Assembly: GCA_937873165.1 (NCBI GenBank)
Contig: CALMVH010000206.1
Coordinates: forward strand, 1-31,502
Reading direction: 5' to 3'
DNA: 31,502 bases
DNA from: an uncultured Rhodospirillales bacterium
Lineage (GTDB): Bacteria > Pseudomonadota > Alphaproteobacteria > CALMVH01
The notes under the pieces: generated by a model
Database searches by the model: none
What the model saw: the letters and a program-made list of their open reading frames with translations, nothing else
What the model was told of the DNA's origin: nothing
Part shown: positions 1-7,964 of the stretch, piece by piece
Numbering within the stretch: position 1 is the first letter of the stretch
Layout: every line of letters begins with the position of its first letter
Translations under genes and position numbers: made by a program

Positions 1-314
1 CGGTAGAACCCCGACAGCAGCCAAAGCGCCAGCACGATCCCCACCGCCGCGAACACGAGCGGTTGCGAACCCGCGCCGCCATTCAAAAGCCGGTCAATGT
101 ACGAACGCGCGTGCCGCAGCCAGTCCTCTGGACCATTACCGCCACCGGCACCGCCGCCGCCGCCCGATCTGCCAGGACCGGGCTTTCGCGCGTTCCAGGG
201 TGGTGACGCGGGTTCCTCGGGTTTGGGCGGCGTTTGCCCGCCCCAGGGTCCATTCCCTTGAGTGGGATTGCCGCCTTGGCCGCCTTTGTTCCCGTCGTTG
301 TTTTGCCACGGCAT
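1..314 (-). CDS. hflK: HflK, N-terminal part (cut by window edge)
   Basis: HflK is the membrane SPFH/band-7 protein that forms a complex with HflC around the FtsH protease and modulates membrane-protein turnover. Only about the first 104 codons lie in the window. They start with ATG at 314 (MPWQNNDGNKGG), followed by a Gly/Asn/Pro-rich tail typical of the HflK N-terminus. A single hydrophobic segment follows at about residues 86-104, ending in LLSGFYR, the membrane anchor that precedes the band-7 domain. The band-7 domain itself lies off the left edge. The gene diverges from mrp, so 315-454 should hold promoters for both. hflC would be expected next, outside the window. The call rests on the N-terminal pattern only. 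Confidence 0.85.
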   Translation of the reverse strand, partial: MPWQNNDGNKGGQGGNPTQGNGPWGGQTPPKPEEPASPPWNARKPGPGRSGGGGGAGGGNGPEDWLRHARSYIDRLLNGGAGSQPLVFAAVGIVLALWLLSGFY

Positions 315-393
315 CGGACCTGGAATCCTTCATATCGGAAGCGTTCCTTATGCGGCGGCGTTGTTGCGGCTGCAACGGGTTTTTACAGCGCGG

Positions 394-422
394 TTGACAG
401 GAGGATGCGCGGCTCCGATGGT
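394..422 (+). promoter_or_regulatory. Candidate promoter for mrp
   Basis: A perfect TTGACA -35 element lies at 394-399, followed by a 17-bp spacer and a weak -10 (GATGGT, 417-422). It lies upstream of the GAGGAG ribosome-binding site (444-449) and TTG start (455) of mrp. The -10 is poor, so this is tentative. Confidence 0.35.
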
Positions 423-454
423 CGGGGCAGCAACGCAACGATTGAGGAGCCGCC

Positions 455-1480
455 TTGCCGCCTCGTGACCTGATCCAGGGATTGCTGGTCGAACTCGCCT
501 TCAACGCCAGGATCGCGGCCGTCGAGGAGGGAGACGGTCAATCGACGGTGGTGCTGGAGATCGATCCCAAAATGGGCAGCCATGCCGAAACGCTGCGGCA
601 GGCGCTGGAACGGCGGTTGCAGGCTTTGTCGCCTGATCCGGTGCGCGTGGTGCTGACGGCGGAACGCGCAGCCCCGCCACCGCCCGCGCGTAAAACCATC
701 GCGGAGGCAAAGCCGATAAAAGGCGTTAAGCGCATCATCGCGGTTGCGTCCGGCAAGGGCGGGGTAGGCAAATCCACCACCGCGGTCAATCTGGCGCTCG
801 CGATGCAGGCGGAGGGCTGGCGGGTCGGCATGCTGGATATCGACATCTACGGGCCATCCCTGCCGAAACTGCTGAACGTATCGGGCCACCCGGAGGTCGT
901 GGGCGACAAGCGCATGGTGCCGCTGCTGGCCCACGGCATGCCGGTTCTGTCCATGGGATTCCTGCTGCCGGCGGACAAGGCGGCGATCTGGCGCGGCGCG
1001 ATGGTGCAGGGCGCGGTCACGCAGTTGCTGCACCAGGCGGAGTGGAATGCGCATGGCGACCTGGATGCGCTGATCGTCGACACGCCCCCCGGCACCGGCG
1101 ACGCCCACCTGACGCTGACGCAGGCGGTCAACCTGTCGGGGGCGATCATCGTCTCGACCCCACAGGACCTCGCCCTGATCGACGCGCGCAAGGCGGTGCA
1201 GATGTTCCAGCGCCTGTCTGTGCCGATACTCGGCCTGATCGAGAACATGAGCTATTTCCGCTGCCCCCATTGCGGCGAGCAGACTGACATTTTCGGCCAT
1301 GGCGGCGCACGCGACGACTGCGCCCGGATGGACATCCCGTTCCTGGGCGAGATACCGCTGGAACTCTCGATCCGCGAGAGCAGCGACAGGGGATTGCCGA
1401 TCGTGCTGGCACAGAGTGATGCCGATATCGCGCGAGCCTACCGCAGGATTGCGCATAGCCTGATCGGCCGGAACGTTTAG
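455..1480 (+). CDS. mrp: Mrp/NBP35-family Fe-S cluster carrier ATPase
   Basis: This P-loop ATPase of the Mrp/ApbC family binds and transfers iron-sulfur clusters to apoproteins in the cytoplasm. The 341 residues carry an N-terminal DUF59/MIP18-like segment (about 1-70), an Ala/Pro linker, and a deviant Walker A motif GKGGVGKST at 100-108. The family metal-binding CPHC motif follows (Cys270, Cys273), just after IENMSYF. The start is TTG at 455, chosen because a strong GAGGAG ribosome-binding site lies 5 nt upstream and the DUF59 region begins right there. It is divergent from hflK. The lipid-kinase gene begins 23 nt after its stop, so the two may share a transcript. Identification is firm; which Fe-S targets it serves cannot be read from sequence. 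Confidence 0.95.
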   Translation: MPPRDLIQGLLVELAFNARIAAVEEGDGQSTVVLEIDPKMGSHAETLRQALERRLQALSPDPVRVVLTAERAAPPPPARKTIAEAKPIKGVKRIIAVASGKGGVGKSTTAVNLALAMQAEGWRVGMLDIDIYGPSLPKLLNVSGHPEVVGDKRMVPLLAHGMPVLSMGFLLPADKAAIWRGAMVQGAVTQLLHQAEWNAHGDLDALIVDTPPGTGDAHLTLTQAVNLSGAIIVSTPQDLALIDARKAVQMFQRLSVPILGLIENMSYFRCPHCGEQTDIFGHGGARDDCARMDIPFLGEIPLELSIRESSDRGLPIVLAQSDADIARAYRRIAHSLIGRNV

Positions 1481-1503
1481 AAGCACTATACCTTCTTAGC
1501 CCC

Positions 1504-2442
1504 ATGAAACTCGCCGTCGTCCTCAACGCCTCCGCCGGCAGCCTGATCGGCAAGGCTATCGAGGAGGCACGCGCCGAGATCGAGCAAGGGTTCGCCGCTT
1601 CGGGCAACGAGGTCGAGGTGCATACGCCCGAAGGCAAGGATCTGGTCGACACGCTGGTACGGGTCGCGCGGTCGGGGTGCGATGCCGTGGTGATTGGCGG
1701 CGGCGATGGTTCCATCGCGACGGCGGCGGATGTCTGCGCCCGCGAAAACGTGCCCCTGGGCGTTTTGCCGCTCGGCACCATGAACATGCTAGCGAAGGAC
1801 CTTGCCATTCCGCTGACGCTGAAGGCAGCCATCGATGCGTTGGGGCGGGGCCAGATACGCGCGATCGACATCGGCGAGGTCAACGGCGAGACCTTTCTGT
1901 GCAACGCGACGCTGGGCCTGGTGCCATATGTCGGCGAGGAACGCGAGCACCAGCGCGGTAAGCCCAGATGGCAGATGGCGGGCGCCATGATGCGCAAGGT
2001 CGGGCAGGCGGCGTGGCGCTGGCCGGGCGTGCGCGTAACGCTGGAACACGACGGCAAGAAGCGCCGGGCCGTCACCCGCTTGCTGACGGTAGCCAACAAT
2101 GCCTACGAGGACAGCCGCAAGGGCTTCCTGACCCGCGCCAGCCTGGACCAGGGCGTGCTGACCGTGTACCTGTCGCGTCACCGCACGCGGCTTGGTTTGT
2201 TCTGGTTCAGCGTCGGCTTGTTGTTCCACTTCTGGCAGCATGACCGGCACCTGGAAATCTTCAGCACCACGGAGATGGTGGTGCACGGCCACCATCGGCG
2301 CTCCCTGTCGGTTTCCTATGACGGCGAGATGAAGGACCTGGCCCTGCCCCTGCATTTCCGCATCCGGGCGGGCGCGCTGAAAGTGCTTGCGCCGTCAGCG
2401 CCGAAAGTCGAAGAAGCGGCGAAGACCCAGCGGATTCCATGA
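1504..2442 (+). CDS. Diacylglycerol/lipid kinase family protein (YegS/DgkB-like)
   Basis: This is a member of the DAGK catalytic-domain family, which phosphorylates diacylglycerol, sphingoid or related lipids using ATP. It has 312 residues, the usual size for soluble bacterial members. The nucleotide-binding signature GGGDGS lies near residues 65-70, and the second signature PLGTMNMLAKD near 91-101. The C-terminal half is the expected beta-rich domain (SVSYDGEM near 275). There are no membrane segments, so it is probably a peripheral cytoplasmic enzyme. Its TGA stop overlaps the ATG of the downstream phosphoesterase (ATGA, 2439-2442), indicating translational coupling. The exact lipid substrate is unknown. 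Confidence 0.88.
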   Translation: MKLAVVLNASAGSLIGKAIEEARAEIEQGFAASGNEVEVHTPEGKDLVDTLVRVARSGCDAVVIGGGDGSIATAADVCARENVPLGVLPLGTMNMLAKDLAIPLTLKAAIDALGRGQIRAIDIGEVNGETFLCNATLGLVPYVGEEREHQRGKPRWQMAGAMMRKVGQAAWRWPGVRVTLEHDGKKRRAVTRLLTVANNAYEDSRKGFLTRASLDQGVLTVYLSRHRTRLGLFWFSVGLLFHFWQHDRHLEIFSTTEMVVHGHHRRSLSVSYDGEMKDLALPLHFRIRAGALKVLAPSAPKVEEAAKTQRIP

Positions 2443-3284
2443 AAACCATCGCCCAGATATCCGACCTGCATTTCGGCCGGACCGACCCCGAGATCGTGAC
2501 CGCGCTGCTGGATGATCTGCGCGCAGAACAGCCGCATTTCATCGTGGTGTCGGGTGACCTGACCCAGACGGCGAAACCCGCCGAGTTCGAGGCGGCACAC
2601 CTGTTCCTCGGCAAGCTGCCGTCGCCGTATCTCGTGATCCCCGGCAATCATGACGTGCCGCCAGTCAACATCGTCGAGCGATTCACGCGGCCGTTCGCGC
2701 GCTACCGCCGCTGGATCGCACAGGACCTTTGCCCGAACCATGTCGAGCCGGGCCTCGCCATCGCGGGCGTCAACACCGCGCGGCGCTTACGCTGGAAGCT
2801 GAATTGGGCGCTGGGCAGCATCTCGAAGTCGCAGATTGCGCGGGTGGAGGCGTTCTTCAGGCGATTTGGCGACGACGTGCTTAAGATCGTGGTGACTCAC
2901 CACCCGTTCCTGCCGCCCCCCGACACGCCGCAGGAGGACCTGGCCGCGCATGCCGCGCAGGCGATCCCGGTGTTCGAGGCATGCGGCGTCGACCTGATCC
3001 TGTCGGGTCACCTGCACCGCGCCTACACGGGGGACCTCGGCGGGCAGGGCAGGGCAATCCACCGCTCGATCCTGGTGGCGCAGGCCTCGACCGCGACCTC
3101 CACCCGCGTACGCGGCGAGCCGAACGCCTACAACGTAATCCATTACGAGGGCCGGCGCCTGGGCCTGGGCACGCGGGTTTGGGACGGCAAGACCTTCGTG
3201 CCGCACGATACCGCGTGGTTCGAGAAATCGAATGGACAATGGCTTCCGGTCACGCAAGCCGCGAAAGAAACGCCGAAGGTCTGA
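2439..3284 (+). CDS. Calcineurin-like metallophosphoesterase
   Basis: This dinuclear-metal phosphoesterase has 281 residues. All family motifs are visible: DLH (9-11), GD (39-40), GNHD (69-72), THHP near 153 and GHLH near 190. These are the metal ligands and catalytic histidines of the calcineurin-like fold, in the cyclic-nucleotide phosphodiesterase/Icc-like subgroup. No signal peptide is visible, so it should be cytoplasmic. It overlaps the lipid-kinase gene by 4 nt and is translationally coupled to it, which suggests a shared role in phospholipid or lipid-headgroup turnover. That role is inference; the substrate could equally be a cyclic nucleotide or phosphodiester. Confidence 0.9.
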   Translation: MKTIAQISDLHFGRTDPEIVTALLDDLRAEQPHFIVVSGDLTQTAKPAEFEAAHLFLGKLPSPYLVIPGNHDVPPVNIVERFTRPFARYRRWIAQDLCPNHVEPGLAIAGVNTARRLRWKLNWALGSISKSQIARVEAFFRRFGDDVLKIVVTHHPFLPPPDTPQEDLAAHAAQAIPVFEACGVDLILSGHLHRAYTGDLGGQGRAIHRSILVAQASTATSTRVRGEPNAYNVIHYEGRRLGLGTRVWDGKTFVPHDTAWFEKSNGQWLPVTQAAKETPKV

Positions 3285-3366
3285 TTGTTCCTGATGTGAT
3301 AAGGTCTACCGGCATACCTGGACGATGAGGATGGCCGCCGCAGATTGCATCCTTAAAGCTGGGCAG

Positions 3367-4236
3367 TCACCCCATCATTGACGCCGCCGTCATTCCCAGG
3401 CCGAACAGCACGATCAGGGTCGCGCCGCCGAACTCGACCACGCGGGCGAGGCGGGACGTGGTTTCCTCCTGCGCGATGCGGGCGACGACCAGCCGCCGGG
3501 CAAAAATCGCCAGCAGTCCCAAGGCGATCATGGTGATCGCCATGCCAAGCGCAATGGCGGCAGTCATCAGCAGGCCCAGCCAGACGATGTCGTTGGCAAA
3601 GCAGTAGATCAGCAGCAGCACCGCGCCGGAACACGGGGCAATCCCGATGGTGAAGGACAGCAGGCCCTGCCGCCCATCGTGATTATGGCCATGATCGTGC
3701 GCGTGGTTGCATCCGGCATGCCCGTGATCGTCAGCCCTCCATGCTTTCCACAGCATGTAAAATCCTACAAGCGCGATGCAGGCGTAGCTGGCGGTGCGCA
3801 GGCCGGGCATGTCGCCCGTCGGGCCCCACAGGCGGGTTGCGAGGTAATGCGCGAGCAGCACGATCACGATGGCCGAGATCACGTGCATGATCGCCAGCTG
3901 CCCGCCCATCAGGAAGCCACGCCATACCCGCCGCTCGTGCGATAGGAAATACGTTGTGACCACGAACTTGCCATGGCCGGGACCAATGGCGTGGACCACG
4001 CCGTAAGTGAAGGCAAGGCCCAGCGCGATCCACAGGCTGCCGGGGGAGCCGCCCTCCTTCACCTCGCGCAGGCGATGCGCCAGGGTACGATTGAAGTCGC
4101 GCTGGATGTCGATGCCGGTCTGGAACAGGTGGTGCAGCACACGGGCCGCCAGGTCGTGTTCAATGAACAACAGCACCGCGACCGCGATGCCAAAGCCGCA
4201 CAGCACGGGCGCGGAGGGCTTCAGGATTTTTTGCAT
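3367..4236 (-). CDS. NicO-family metal transporter (ZevB/RcnA-like)
   Basis: This polytopic inner-membrane protein of the NicO/NreB-RcnA superfamily has 289 residues. The signature HAIGPGHGK is at 82-90, a His-rich cytoplasmic loop rich in HGH/HNH repeats at about 169-188, and GIAPCSGA at about 198-205. About six hydrophobic segments are visible. RcnA-type proteins export Ni/Co. The fusion-like partnership with a DUF1007 protein instead matches the ZevA-ZevB pair described as a zinc transport system in Haemophilus influenzae. The upstream DUF1007 frame overlaps this start by 16 nt, so the two are co-translated. Metal and direction are not settled by sequence. Confidence 0.88.
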   Translation of the reverse strand: MQKILKPSAPVLCGFGIAVAVLLFIEHDLAARVLHHLFQTGIDIQRDFNRTLAHRLREVKEGGSPGSLWIALGLAFTYGVVHAIGPGHGKFVVTTYFLSHERRVWRGFLMGGQLAIMHVISAIVIVLLAHYLATRLWGPTGDMPGLRTASYACIALVGFYMLWKAWRADDHGHAGCNHAHDHGHNHDGRQGLLSFTIGIAPCSGAVLLLIYCFANDIVWLGLLMTAAIALGMAITMIALGLLAIFARRLVVARIAQEETTSRLARVVEFGGATLIVLFGLGMTAASMMG

Positions 4237-4826
4237 GCAATCTTTACCGCTTCGGGCGTGACCTGCCCGAAATAGATCTTGTGCGCGGGATCGGGCACGA
4301 TTGTGTCGGTGCAGACGCCGGAGGCTATGCCGTTGAACGAAATCGGATCGTGCGGGGTGAAAGCCAGATCGACGAAGAACGTTTCATCGTAAAATCCGGT
4401 CTCGACCTTGTGCGCGATGGGATCGACGGGAGCAGGCAGGTAAGCCGTGAAGCGGAACCGCACCTGGTCCTTCTCAAGGCTCGCCGCAAAGTTGCCCGTA
4501 CGCGCGATCTTCTGCTCTTTCCCATCGACGCGGACATGCGTGTAGTAGCCGAAATCGGCATAGCCGGGCAAAACCTGCTGTTGTAGTTCCGCGATGTCGG
4601 CCGCGTCGAACTTGCCCTTCTTGCCGTGGTCAAAATCCTCGATCAGCTGGGCGCTGAACATTTCATCGAACAGCCAGTCGACATCGACCGCCACCAGCTT
4701 GTTCCGGTCGAAATCGAACGCGCCCCGGGTCTCGATCCACACATGCGGGTGGGCTTGGGCGACGCTTGGGAACGCTGTGGCGGCAAGCGCTGCCAGGATG
4801 CGTATCTGATCCCTGATCCCTGACAT
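4221..4826 (-). CDS. DUF1007 periplasmic protein (ZevA-like)
   Basis: This 201-residue exported protein of the DUF1007 family is the usual partner of NicO-type transporters. It has a signal peptide at about 1-25 (ending SVAQA) and then the family hallmark HPHVWIE at the mature N-terminus, where the two histidines could bind metal. It overlaps the NicO gene by 16 nt. The ATG at 4826 has AGGGA 6 nt upstream and sits within a short tandem repeat. The start is only 13 nt from the 3' end of the tRNA encoded on the same strand. I infer a role in delivering zinc (or Ni/Co) to the transporter. Confident on family, moderate on function. Confidence 0.87.
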   Translation of the reverse strand: MSGIRDQIRILAALAATAFPSVAQAHPHVWIETRGAFDFDRNKLVAVDVDWLFDEMFSAQLIEDFDHGKKGKFDAADIAELQQQVLPGYADFGYYTHVRVDGKEQKIARTGNFAASLEKDQVRFRFTAYLPAPVDPIAHKVETGFYDETFFVDLAFTPHDPISFNGIASGVCTDTIVPDPAHKIYFGQVTPEAVKIACKKS

Positions 4827-4837
4827 CTGATCCCTGA
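4804..4837. repeat. Short tandem repeat over the DUF1007 start codon
   Basis: The 13-bp unit ATCTGATCCCTGA occurs at 4804-4816 and 4825-4837, with a half copy TCCCTGA at 4817-4823 between them. On the minus strand it supplies both the AGGGA ribosome-binding site and codons 2-7 of the DUF1007 gene, so slippage would alter the start region. Confidence 0.8.
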
Positions 4838-4839
4838 AG

Positions 4840-4915
4840 TGGTGGGCGCGGAGGGACTTGAACCCCCAACCAGACCGTTATGAGCGGCCGGCTCTAACCA
4901 TTGAGCTACACGCCC
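4840..4915 (-). tRNA. tRNA with CAU anticodon, probably tRNA-Ile2
   Basis: A complete 76-nt cloverleaf. The acceptor stem GGGCGTG pairs with CGCGCCC (one G-U pair), with discriminator A and an encoded CCA (4840-4842). The D-stem GCTC/GAGC and T-loop TTCAAGT are present. The anticodon loop CTCATAA gives anticodon CAU (4880-4882). The short D-loop (AATGGTTA) and the TTCAAGTCC T-arm resemble lysidine-modified tRNA-Ile2 rather than elongator tRNA-Met. The full 1-72 pair excludes initiator tRNA. The isotype choice is moderate. Confidence 0.93.
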
Positions 4916-4981
4916 GGCCCGCGCACTGTGCCAAGGCTGGGCCCGATCCGCAAGGGGCTCGGCTGCAACTGCGGCACGGTC

Positions 4982-5254
4982 TCATTTCAGGCTGCGCACG
5001 GCATCGTTCGGGTCTTCCATTGTGGACGTGCTGTGGCGGTACGCCTGCCACCCGATCCAGCTTGCCACGATCAGGCAGAGGATTGTGGTAAAGACGATTC
5101 GTATGGCCGACGGTATCTTGTCGGTGGCCTCCAGATCCGAAAGAACGCGGATGCAAAACGCACTCACTGCTATGAACAGGATCAGGAAGGCGGTAGCTCC
5201 GATCGGATGGGCATCCGCCAGTTGGAGGAAAGCAAATAGGTGCGATGTCTTCAT
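4982..5254 (-). CDS. Small membrane protein, unknown function
   Basis: I do not recognise a family. From the ATG at 5254 (MKTSHLFAF) the product has 90 residues with two clear hydrophobic helices: about 18-36 (ATAFLILFIAVSAFCIRV) and about 50-70 (IRIVFTTILCLIVASWIGW). The C-terminal tail is short, polar and soluble. An in-frame TTG at 5287 would overlap the upstream stop as TTGA and add 11 residues, but it lacks a ribosome-binding site. The ATG has a distant GGGG. It follows another small membrane protein on the same strand, and both are less GC-rich than ftsK. The pair may act together in the inner membrane. Confidence 0.6.
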   Translation of the reverse strand: MKTSHLFAFLQLADAHPIGATAFLILFIAVSAFCIRVLSDLEATDKIPSAIRIVFTTILCLIVASWIGWQAYRHSTSTMEDPNDAVRSLK

Positions 5255-5283
5255 CGTCAGTCGAACCCCTGTAGCAAGTACGC

Positions 5284-5520
5284 TCAAAGCCGCATCTTTG
5301 GAATATAGATCACGAGCATCGTAGCGCTGTAGAAGACCAAACCACTCAGCCAGGCCAGTGTTGAGACAAGATGTCCCTGCTGCGCAGCACTTCGGAGCTT
5401 CATTGCGACAACAAGAAATAGTAACAATAGTGCAATGGCTTGTCCGATGACTGTGTGCATTACAGCGAACAAAACGAGTTTTATAAGAAAGAACAATAAT
5501 GGACCGAGTTCAATCGTCAT
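5284..5520 (-). CDS. Small membrane protein, unknown function
   Basis: I do not recognise a family. From ATG 5520 (MTIELGPLLF) the protein has 78 residues that are almost entirely hydrophobic. Two long segments, about 8-42 and 56-75, are split by a basic turn (MKLRSAAQQGH), so it should be an inner-membrane hairpin. The start lies inside the last codons of ftsK (11-nt overlap), so it is likely co-expressed with ftsK. An earlier start at 5541 would extend further into ftsK and add a charged leader. It is followed directly by the second small membrane protein. Confidence 0.6.
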   Translation of the reverse strand: MTIELGPLLFFLIKLVLFAVMHTVIGQAIALLLLFLVVAMKLRSAAQQGHLVSTLAWLSGLVFYSATMLVIYIPKMRL

Positions 5521-7897
5521 TATACCCGCCTTTCGGCACAAGCACCTCGCGCTTGCCCACGTGGTTGGCCTGGCTGACGACGCCTTCCTTTTCCATGCGC
5601 TCGATCAGGCGCGCGGCCTTGTTGTAGCCGATCTGGAAATGGCGCTGCACAAAGCTGGTGGAGGCCTTGCGTTCGCGCGCCACCAGGGCCACCGCCTTGT
5701 CGTACAGGTCGTCGCCGCTGCCGCTCTCCGCTGCCTCGTCGCCGCCGCTGTCACTGTCTCCGAACTCGGGATCTTCCTCGGTGATCGCATCGATGTAGGC
5801 AGGCTCGCCCTGCTTCTTCAGGAACGCGGCAATGTGCTCCACCTCCTCGTCGCGCACGAACGGTCCATGCACGCGTATGATGCGCCCCCCTGACGCCACG
5901 TACAGCATGTCGCCTTGGCCCAGCAGTTGCTCCGCGCCGGACTCGTTCAGGATTGTGCGGCTGTCGATCTTCGAACTGACGGCAAAGCTGATGCGCGTTG
6001 GAAAGTTTGCCTTGATCGTACCGGTGATCACGTCGACGGAGGGGCGTTGCGTCGCCATGATCAGGTGGATGCCGGCGGCGCGCGCCTTTTGCGCCAAGCG
6101 CTGGATTGCGACCTCGATATCCTTGCCCGCGACCAGCATGAGGTCTGCGAATTCATCCACCACCACAACGATGTACGGCAGTTCCGTCGTCTCGATCGCC
6201 TGATCCTCGAACAGCGGCTTGCCGGTATCGGGATCGAACCCTGTCTGCACCGTCCGGGTCAGCACCTCGCCTTTTTCGCGCGCCTCCCTCAGGCGCTGGT
6301 TGTAGCCGTCGATGTTGCGCACGTTCAGTTTCTGCATGGCGCGGTAACGGTCTTCCATCTCGCGCACCGTCCAGTTCAGCGCCACAACCGCCTTTTTCGG
6401 TTCGGTCACCACCGGCGTCAGCAGGTGCGGGATGCCGTCGTAGACAGACAGTTCCAGCATTTTCGGATCGATCATGATGAAACGGCACTGCTCGGGCTGC
6501 AGGCAGTACAACAGCGACAGGATCATGGTATTGATCGCGACCGACTTGCCTGATCCCGTGGTGCCCGCGACCAGCAGATGCGGCATGCGGGCCAGATCGA
6601 CGGTGATCGGCTGGCCCCCGATATCCTTGCCGAGAACCAGCGGCAGCTTCAACTGGGTCCGCTGGTAGGTTTCGCTTTCCAGCATCTCGCGCATGTACAC
6701 AGTTTCGCGGATCTTGTTCGGCAGTTCGATGCCGATCGCGTTGCGGCCCGGTACCACGGCCACGCGCACGGACACGGCGCTGAGCGAACGCGCGATGTCG
6801 TCAGCCAGCCCGATCACCCGGCTGGATTTGGTGCCGGGGGCAGGCTCCAGCTCGTACAGCGTGACGACGGGACCGGGATTGATGCGCACGATGTCGCCGC
6901 GCACGCCGAAATCGCTGAGCACGCCCTGCAACGCCTGCGAAGTCGCTTCCAGCGCGTCGCGGCTCAGATCGGGACTCACTTTCGCGGCCGGCGGCAACTG
7001 CATCAGATGCGTCGGCGGCAACGAATATTCATCGATGGGAAGCAAATCCTGTCCGGTTGCCGCCCGCGCGGGTTCCGCGGCAGTTTTCTTCACGATCTGC
7101 GGAGCCTTGCGCTTTTCCGCCGCACGAACCACCACCGGCGCGTCTTCCTCGACGGGCGGTTCGTCTTGGTCGTCCGGCTCCGGCTCGTGCCCACGACGCG
7201 CCGCCAGGCTGCGCGTTTGTTCCGAAAGGGTATGCGCAAGGTCGCGCGTCTTCGTGGCAGTGGCCCGGCTGGCGGACATGCCCCCGGTTACCGCCTTGCC
7301 CCATTCGGTCAAGGTGAAGCCCAACAGCCCGATCATCAGCAGGGCGGACGATATCAGGCCTACCCCCTCGACAAGGAAGGGCGCGGCCATGCCCAGCGCC
7401 GGACGCAGCATGCGGCTGGATGCCGCTTGCGCAAGGTCTCCGATGCTGCCGCCCGCCGTATCGAACAGGGTGAACGGGATGATCCCCAGCACCGTTGCCG
7501 AGGTAATAAGGCAAAGCAGCAGCGCCACGATGCGTAGCCACCAGCGTTTCATGGGACGCCGGACCAGGATGAACGTGCCCCAGGCGGCAAACGTCAGAGG
7601 CACCAGAAACGCGGCGAAGCCGAGCGTGAACAGGAACAGGTCCGCGGCATAGGCTCCGGGGCGGCCGGCGAGATTGGTAGGATCGCTGCGCGTCGCATGA
7701 TCGAACGAGGGATCGGCGTGGTTATAAGTCGCAAACGAAATGGCCAGAACCATGGCCAGGGCAATCAGGCAAAGCGCGCCGAGGTCGATCAGGCGCCGAT
7801 GGATAAAGCTGCGGAAAGCCGGAGGAAGGATCGGCGTGCGCTTTGCCGATTTTCCGAACCGCGCCGCGGATGTTCCTGCATAGGCCGTACGTGCCAT
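5510..7897 (-). CDS. ftsK: DNA translocase FtsK
   Basis: FtsK is the septal, ATP-driven dsDNA pump that clears and aligns chromosome ends during division. The 795 residues show four membrane helices (about 37-57, 84-112, 121-141 and 173-195). A charged Ala/Pro linker (205-300) follows, and then the alpha-beta motor domain with Walker A GTTGSGKS at 445-452 and Walker B VVVVDE at 577-582. The C-terminal gamma winged helix spans about 728-790 (KASTSFVQRHFQIGYNKAARLIE), which reads the polar KOPS signals. The length is typical of alphaproteobacterial FtsK/SpoIIIE with a short linker. A hairpin lies over the ribosome-binding site. Two small membrane protein genes follow where lolA is common in related genomes. 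Confidence 0.97.
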   Translation of the reverse strand: MARTAYAGTSAARFGKSAKRTPILPPAFRSFIHRRLIDLGALCLIALAMVLAISFATYNHADPSFDHATRSDPTNLAGRPGAYAADLFLFTLGFAAFLVPLTFAAWGTFILVRRPMKRWWLRIVALLLCLITSATVLGIIPFTLFDTAGGSIGDLAQAASSRMLRPALGMAAPFLVEGVGLISSALLMIGLLGFTLTEWGKAVTGGMSASRATATKTRDLAHTLSEQTRSLAARRGHEPEPDDQDEPPVEEDAPVVVRAAEKRKAPQIVKKTAAEPARAATGQDLLPIDEYSLPPTHLMQLPPAAKVSPDLSRDALEATSQALQGVLSDFGVRGDIVRINPGPVVTLYELEPAPGTKSSRVIGLADDIARSLSAVSVRVAVVPGRNAIGIELPNKIRETVYMREMLESETYQRTQLKLPLVLGKDIGGQPITVDLARMPHLLVAGTTGSGKSVAINTMILSLLYCLQPEQCRFIMIDPKMLELSVYDGIPHLLTPVVTEPKKAVVALNWTVREMEDRYRAMQKLNVRNIDGYNQRLREAREKGEVLTRTVQTGFDPDTGKPLFEDQAIETTELPYIVVVVDEFADLMLVAGKDIEVAIQRLAQKARAAGIHLIMATQRPSVDVITGTIKANFPTRISFAVSSKIDSRTILNESGAEQLLGQGDMLYVASGGRIIRVHGPFVRDEEVEHIAAFLKKQGEPAYIDAITEEDPEFGDSDSGGDEAAESGSGDDLYDKAVALVARERKASTSFVQRHFQIGYNKAARLIERMEKEGVVSQANHVGKREVLVPKGGYNDD

Positions 7898-7900
7898 TTA

Positions 7901-7930
7901 TTTCCGTTTCAAGTCGGTACAAACCGGAAA
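7901..7930 (-). promoter_or_regulatory. Hairpin covering the ftsK ribosome-binding site
   Basis: On the minus strand TTTCCGGTTT (7930-7921) pairs with AAACGGAAA (7909-7901), with one bulged base and an 11-nt loop. The 3' arm holds the GGAAA that would serve as the ftsK ribosome-binding site just before ATG 7897. The fold could therefore limit translation initiation. It has no U-tract, so it is not a terminator. Confidence 0.4.
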
Positions 7931-7964
7931 CAGATTAGCGAAAACGAGTCCCTAGTGGAAGCTT

